A DNA stretch of 64,000 nucleotides from Jonesia denitrificans DSM 20603 (lineage in GTDB: Bacteria; Actinomycetota; Actinomycetes; Actinomycetales; Cellulomonadaceae): positions 2,046,001-2,110,000 of the forward strand of contig NC_013174.1 in NCBI RefSeq assembly GCF_000024065.1, given 5' to 3'. The position numbers and the translations under genes are program-made. How positions within the stretch are numbered: position 1 is the first letter of the stretch; each line of letters starts with the position of its first letter. Under the pieces are notes generated by a model. It did no database searches. It worked only from the letters and a program-made list of their open reading frames with translations, and was not told where the DNA came from. Below, one piece after another: positions 60,179 to 64,000 of this stretch.

Positions 60179-62245
60179 TTACACGCAGGGATTACCTGCA
60201 GTGACTGCGCCATTCGCGATTTGGATCACATCACCGCTGAATGTGTAGTCTTTGCCCGAGTTGTTATCCCAGGTGCCTGAGCCGTTATTGAACGCGGCAG
60301 TGACGTTTTTCCCCGCGCTTGCGATTGTGCGGGTCACCCACCCGTTGCATGCTGCGGTCATGCTGTCCCCAGGCACTGAGGTCCACGAACCGCCGTCGAC
60401 CTTGTAGTGGATGTTGTAGGTGCTCCAGTTCGCTGTGGTTGAGTAGAACACTTGTGTTGCTGAGCCGCCGCCACCAGAGCATGGGTTGTGCGTTGTGACA
60501 GCCCCACCTTTCACTGCAGCAACGGAGCCGGTCAAGGTGTAGTCCTTCCCGGAGTTGTTGTCCCAGGTTCCTGACCCGTTATTGAACGCGGCGGTGACCG
60601 CGCTTCCGTTACTGGGAACTGTTGCACTGACCCAGCCCGTGCATGCTGGAGCCATGGCAGCACCCGGCGCAGTAGTCCACGAATCTGTGCCGACACGGTA
60701 GTGAATCCGGTAGTTGCTCCAGTTCTTGTCCGTGGAGTAGTACACGGTAAGGGCCTCACCTGGGGTGGGGTCCGGCGTGGGGTCGGGGTCTGGGTCGGGT
60801 GTCACACCGTCCAGCGCTCCAGTGTGGAGTGCCACTGCCCCATATGCTGGCAGCGTCACCGACACTTTCCCTCCAGAGACAGTGAACGTTTGGGTGCAGG
60901 TATTGGACGCGACAACGTTGCAGTAGCGCCCGTTGGGCAAGGTCGTTATGAACTCACGGGTTGTCGCCGAATTGGTGTTGTTCAACGCTACAAACCCTTT
61001 GTTGCCTCGGTTGTAGGCGATCACGTTCCGTGTTGGGGACTGCCAGTTACTGAGGTTTGTGCCGTTGACTGTGTTGTGGAAGCCCACCATGTTGGCAATT
61101 TCGGGCCACCGGTGTGCACAGGTCCACGCACCGGAGGTGCATTCAGCGTCGTTGACCTTTCCCTGACCGTTCTGGGGAGCGCCTGCGTCCTTATTACTGA
61201 ACGTGTACCCGCTGTAAGTGGAGGGGCTCCCATAGGGGTAAGACAACATAAAAATATTGCCCAGTTTGTATTTTGCACCCCATTGATAAGTCATTGTTTC
61301 GTTGTTGCGTTCAGTGTCATGGTTATCAACAAAAACACCTGCGCGATTCGATGGGAGGAAACCACGGTTGTTGATGTTCTGCAAGGAAGCAATGTCACCA
61401 TCAAATGCATCTTTGAGGGCTCGCCCATATCCAAATTCGTGAGAATCTCCTGAGCCGAGGTATTCACTCGGTTGGACAGGTTCACCGGGGGCACCGATCA
61501 CCTCATGAATCCAATAGAGGTTTTTGGCTTGGGTGGTTGCTGCTTTGATTGCTTCCAAGTCTGTTGCTGGAATGTGTTTGGCCGCGTCAATACGGAATCC
61601 TGCGACTCCCAAGGATGCGAGGTCGTCAAGGTATCGTGCAATTTCTTGACGCACGTAGGTGTTTCCAGTGGCTAAATCTTGCAATGCAACAAGGCGGCAG
61701 TTTTGCACCTCGTACCGGTCGCCGTAGTTTGCGATGTTGCGCTTGCACGAGTTGAAGTCTTGAGGGCTGTATCCACCGTCAGGGCCAGGGTAGTTCTCGA
61801 GGGAGAAGGTAGTGCCAGCCCACCCGGTTCCACCAGTTTGCCCGGTCATGTGGTTGATGACAGCGTCTGCTATGACTCCGACACCTGCGTTATTGCAGGC
61901 TGTGATCATAGCTTTGAATTCTGCCCGAGTTCCGAGTTTCGATTCGATGCGGTAGCTTACGGGCTGGTAGGAAGTCCACCATTGGCTTCCTTGGATGTGC
62001 TCTTGGGGTGGCGACACTTGTACATATCCGTAGCCTTGAGGGCCAAGAACTTGGGTGCATTCTCTGGCAACAGAGTTCCACGTCCATTGGAACATGTTGG
62101 AAATGACATCGGAATTGTTGCGTTGCGGTGGGCCTGCTTGTGCTGCTGTTGTCGGCACAAGTGCCACAGTGAGCGCCATGAGCGCACTGGCACACAAACC
62201 AATAATTGCGCTTGCTCCTTTTTTCATGCGATGACCACGAATCAT
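60179..62245 (-). CDS. secreted GH13 alpha-amylase with two CBM25-like modules
   Basis: A 688-residue extracellular endo-alpha-amylase. The signal peptide ends near AQA at residue 37. The catalytic barrel (about 42-390) has ADAVINHM, the nucleophile Asp220 (GFRIDAAKH), acid/base Glu248 (IHEVIG) and Asp310 (FVDNHDTERN); a C-terminal beta domain follows (to about 480). After a DPDPDPTPDPTP linker come two tandem starch-binding modules of about 90 residues (VYYSTDKNW and VFYSTTANW openings, both with FNNGSGTWDNNSGKDY), which look like family 25. The ATG stands behind AAAGGAGAGAA. It is preceded by a second, wall-anchored amylase gene. Confidence 0.94.
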   Translation of the reverse strand: MIRGHRMKKGASAIIGLCASALMALTVALVPTTAAQAGPPQRNNSDVISNMFQWTWNSVARECTQVLGPQGYGYVQVSPPQEHIQGSQWWTSYQPVSYRIESKLGTRAEFKAMITACNNAGVGVIADAVINHMTGQTGGTGWAGTTFSLENYPGPDGGYSPQDFNSCKRNIANYGDRYEVQNCRLVALQDLATGNTYVRQEIARYLDDLASLGVAGFRIDAAKHIPATDLEAIKAATTQAKNLYWIHEVIGAPGEPVQPSEYLGSGDSHEFGYGRALKDAFDGDIASLQNINNRGFLPSNRAGVFVDNHDTERNNETMTYQWGAKYKLGNIFMLSYPYGSPSTYSGYTFSNKDAGAPQNGQGKVNDAECTSGAWTCAHRWPEIANMVGFHNTVNGTNLSNWQSPTRNVIAYNRGNKGFVALNNTNSATTREFITTLPNGRYCNVVASNTCTQTFTVSGGKVSVTLPAYGAVALHTGALDGVTPDPDPDPTPDPTPGEALTVYYSTDKNWSNYRIHYRVGTDSWTTAPGAAMAPACTGWVSATVPSNGSAVTAAFNNGSGTWDNNSGKDYTLTGSVAAVKGGAVTTHNPCSGGGGSATQVFYSTTANWSTYNIHYKVDGGSWTSVPGDSMTAACNGWVTRTIASAGKNVTAAFNNGSGTWDNNSGKDYTFSGDVIQIANGAVTAGNPCV

Positions 62246-62584
62246 TTCTCTCCTTTGAGTGTTGGGTCACCACCTACCTTAGAAATATGTTGTTCATGAT
62301 TCAACAGTCCACTGTACACAACAAATGTAGAAACATGGGATGTTGTAAATTGCGTCGTTCAACTGTTGCAGACTTTCATTCCGTTGCGTTGACGCAGCAT
62401 GGTGAACAGCACGTTTATTATTGGCGGCAACGCGAACGGATCAATCTGACTCATTCCATGTAATAAATCACGATAATGTTCACCCACATGAATCGTTTAA
62501 GCCCGTCGGGAATTCACGACAATAATGCGCCCTCCCATGATGGGAGGGCGCATTATTGTGTGTACTGAAGGACAGATACTCTAC
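62246..62584. other. 339-nt region between the two amylase genes
   Basis: It contains the terminator of the wall-anchored amylase (62519-62559) and the promoter region of the secreted amylase. A quasi-palindrome GTTGCGTTGACGCAGC (62383-62398) resembles a LacI-family operator and may bind a maltose-type repressor. The DNA is AT-rich from 62290 to 62360, as expected near a promoter. No gene was seen. Confidence 0.55.
62519..62559. terminator. terminator (19-bp perfect stem, 3-nt loop)
   Basis: Arms 62519-62537 and 62541-62559 pair perfectly around TGA. It lies 25 bases past the stop of the minus-strand wall-anchored amylase gene. The AT-rich base of the stem (ACAATAAT/ATTATTGT) can serve as the U-tract. 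Confidence 0.88.
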
Positions 62585-64000
62585 TCAGCGAATGCTTTGT
62601 CGCCCCAGACGACCCTTGCGTACCATGAAGCCCATGCCTGCAAGAAGGATCGAGAGGGCAGACAACGCCAGGACCGCCATGAGGTCGGCTCCCGTGTCAG
62701 CCAGTTCGTCCCCGGCACCGCCGCTGCCAGCGCCAGCGCCAGCTTGCAGATCATCGCCCTCAACACCACTGTCAGTTCCCGGGTTATCCCCACTGCCCTG
62801 CCCTGAGTCTGTGTCATCTGCGTTGTCTGGATTATCGGTGTCCGGCTCGGTGACTGTTGGGCAGGGATCCCCCTCAGCAAGAACACCGTCCTCAATAGTG
62901 ACTGATTCACTAGTGACCTGGTAGTTCGCACCGTTGTTGGAGTCCCAGTTCTCGCCTCCATCATTGAATGCCACCTGGACTCGACGTCCTTCTGAATCAA
63001 TGTCATGGCGCAGCCAACCGTCACACACCTGGGCCATTTCAATACCCGGCACCTCAGTCCATGCTCCACCAGCCACACCAAAGTGGATGTACGTGGTTGC
63101 CCACTGATCAGCAGAACGGTAGTAGACGCGGGTCGTTGTGTAGTCAGGGTTCGCCGGTTCCTCTGGTTCAGGTTCCGGGGTCGTCGGCTCGTCCAGTTCG
63201 TCTTGCCCGTCACACGGGTTCCCTGAAGTCACAGTTCCCTCATTGACGTGAACGTAACGTCCGGACAGATGATAATTCTGTTCCTGGTTGTTGTCCCATT
63301 CCATCCCTTCGGAATTGAACACTCCTTCAATGTCCTCACCCCCTGTGTCGATGGTCTTTTTCACCCATCCTTCGCAGGCAGGGTACATGAGGTCACCGGG
63401 AACTTGCGTCCAGCCACGGAGTCCGACACTGTAGTGGAACCGATGCTCAACCCAGTTCGGGTTCACGGCATAGTAGACCGTTGTTTGCCCAGCTCGATCA
63501 AAGGAGCAGGGGTCCATCTCGTGTGTGACACCGTTGCGGATGAGTGTGTGTTCACGGGTCACTGTGTAGTTTGCCCCGTTGTTGGAGTCCCACGTTCCTG
63601 ATCCGTCGTTGAATGTCACCACAGGTGGGGTGCCGTTCGTTGTGATCTGTGCGGCGACAAAGCCGTCACACGCTGGTTGCATCTGTTCGCCAGGAACTGT
63701 AGTCCAGCTGTCCCCGACTCCGTAGTGAAGGTAATAGTCGTCCCACCCCGCAGCAGTGGAGTAGTACACCGTGACGGTGTCAGGGACAACGACGTCTCGT
63801 GGTTGCAAGTTGCTGGCATTGTCCGTGGACAACGCCACTGCAGACATCGGCGCGACAGTGATGTCGACTGTTCCTTGCGCATCGACAGTCAGCTCCGTGC
63901 AATCAGAAGCCAACACGTCACAATACGTCCCGGCAGGCAGGGATGTGGTGAAGGTGTGGGTCACGCTATCTGCTGAGTTGTTGATGACCACAAATCCCTT
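62585..64000 (-). CDS. cell-wall-anchored alpha-amylase C-terminal part: three CBM25-like modules and LAxTG anchor (5' end outside window)
   Basis: The frame is open to the right edge; 471 residues are visible. The visible start (KGFVVINNSADSVTHTFTTSL) matches the C-terminal beta domain of the neighbouring amylase (KGFVALNNTNSATTREFITTL), so the missing part is probably a GH13 barrel. Three modules follow (openings VYYSTAAGW, VYYAVNPNW, VYYRSADQW), each with the W-N/D-NN...Y block. Then comes an Asp/Gly/Ser-rich linker and LADTG, a hydrophobic helix and a basic tail (RKGRLGRQSIR), the sorting signal for a class E sortase. It would hold starch at the cell surface. Confidence 0.92.
   Translation of the reverse strand, partial: KGFVVINNSADSVTHTFTTSLPAGTYCDVLASDCTELTVDAQGTVDITVAPMSAVALSTDNASNLQPRDVVVPDTVTVYYSTAAGWDDYYLHYGVGDSWTTVPGEQMQPACDGFVAAQITTNGTPPVVTFNDGSGTWDSNNGANYTVTREHTLIRNGVTHEMDPCSFDRAGQTTVYYAVNPNWVEHRFHYSVGLRGWTQVPGDLMYPACEGWVKKTIDTGGEDIEGVFNSEGMEWDNNQEQNYHLSGRYVHVNEGTVTSGNPCDGQDELDEPTTPEPEPEEPANPDYTTTRVYYRSADQWATTYIHFGVAGGAWTEVPGIEMAQVCDGWLRHDIDSEGRRVQVAFNDGGENWDSNNGANYQVTSESVTIEDGVLAEGDPCPTVTEPDTDNPDNADDTDSGQGSGDNPGTDSGVEGDDLQAGAGAGSGGAGDELADTGADLMAVLALSALSILLAGMGFMVRKGRLGRQSIR

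Overview
The window comes from a moderately GC-rich (roughly 56-58% by eye) actinobacterium, most likely of the order Micrococcales. The evidence is a WhiB1-type Fe-S regulator, a mycothiol-conjugate amidase (Mca), a PdtaS-type kinase, the coproporphyrin-dependent haem pair (ferrochelatase plus HemQ/ChdC), the actinobacterial families DUF2505, DUF4307, DUF501 and DUF5997, and an LAxTG sorting signal. A Jonesia-like genus fits the gene content, but that is a guess from memory and not a computed placement.

Layout. 1-827: a secreted cutinase/polyester hydrolase cut by the left edge, closely resembling the Thermobifida PET-hydrolase family. 1.1-10 kb: a GtrA membrane protein, an OmpR-type two-component pair, a NarL-type two-component pair and an FtsX/MacB-type ABC exporter. 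10.3 kb: whiB1. 10.7-16.9 kb: a cebEFG-bglC-cebR-like operon for cello-oligosaccharide uptake and hydrolysis, with two LacI-type operators at its promoter. 17-25.7 kb: DUF2505, pdtaS, hemQ-hemH, a short-chain cis-prenyltransferase divergent from a haemolysin III protein, a nitrilase-fold hydrolase, mca and DUF4307. 25.9-33.5 kb: greA, ilvA, an AI-2E-family transporter, msrA, an HTH-less LysR-like protein divergent from DUF5997, an FKBP, a Bax-inhibitor-1 protein and a PfpI protein. 33.7-36 kb: an OatA-like acyltransferase with an SGNH domain. 36-39.2 kb: a translationally coupled DUF4956 / VTC-domain / beta-helix lipoprotein operon. 39.4-42.5 kb: an orphan lipoprotein and mgtE under an M-box Mg2+ riboswitch. 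42.5-47.5 kb: a ferric-siderophore ABC importer behind a DtxR/IdeR-type iron box, then a methyltransferase. 47.8-53.5 kb: a complete mrpA(B)CDEFG Na+/H+ antiporter operon. 53.5-60 kb: an unusual 73-nt tRNA with a UAA anticodon, ndh, ppx/gppA, DUF501, an FtsB/DivIC-like gene, eno and mazG. 60.2-64 kb: two alpha-amylases with arrays of starch-binding modules, one secreted and one with a C-terminal LAxTG wall anchor (cut by the right edge).

Together the genes suggest a polymer degrader: polyester/cutin, cello-oligosaccharides and starch are all targeted by secreted or wall-bound enzymes and a dedicated importer. Metal supply is controlled at RNA level (Mg2+) and by a DtxR-type operator (Fe) in one shared intergenic region. 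Many transcription units end in long, almost perfect hairpins with very short loops and little or no U-tract.

The most promising leads are the polyester hydrolase with altered metal-site and disulfide positions, the DUF4956-VTC-beta-helix operon of unknown function, the class I tRNA with a UAA anticodon, and the split-regulator-like LysR/DUF5997 pair. No CRISPR array, prophage, insertion sequence or rRNA was seen.
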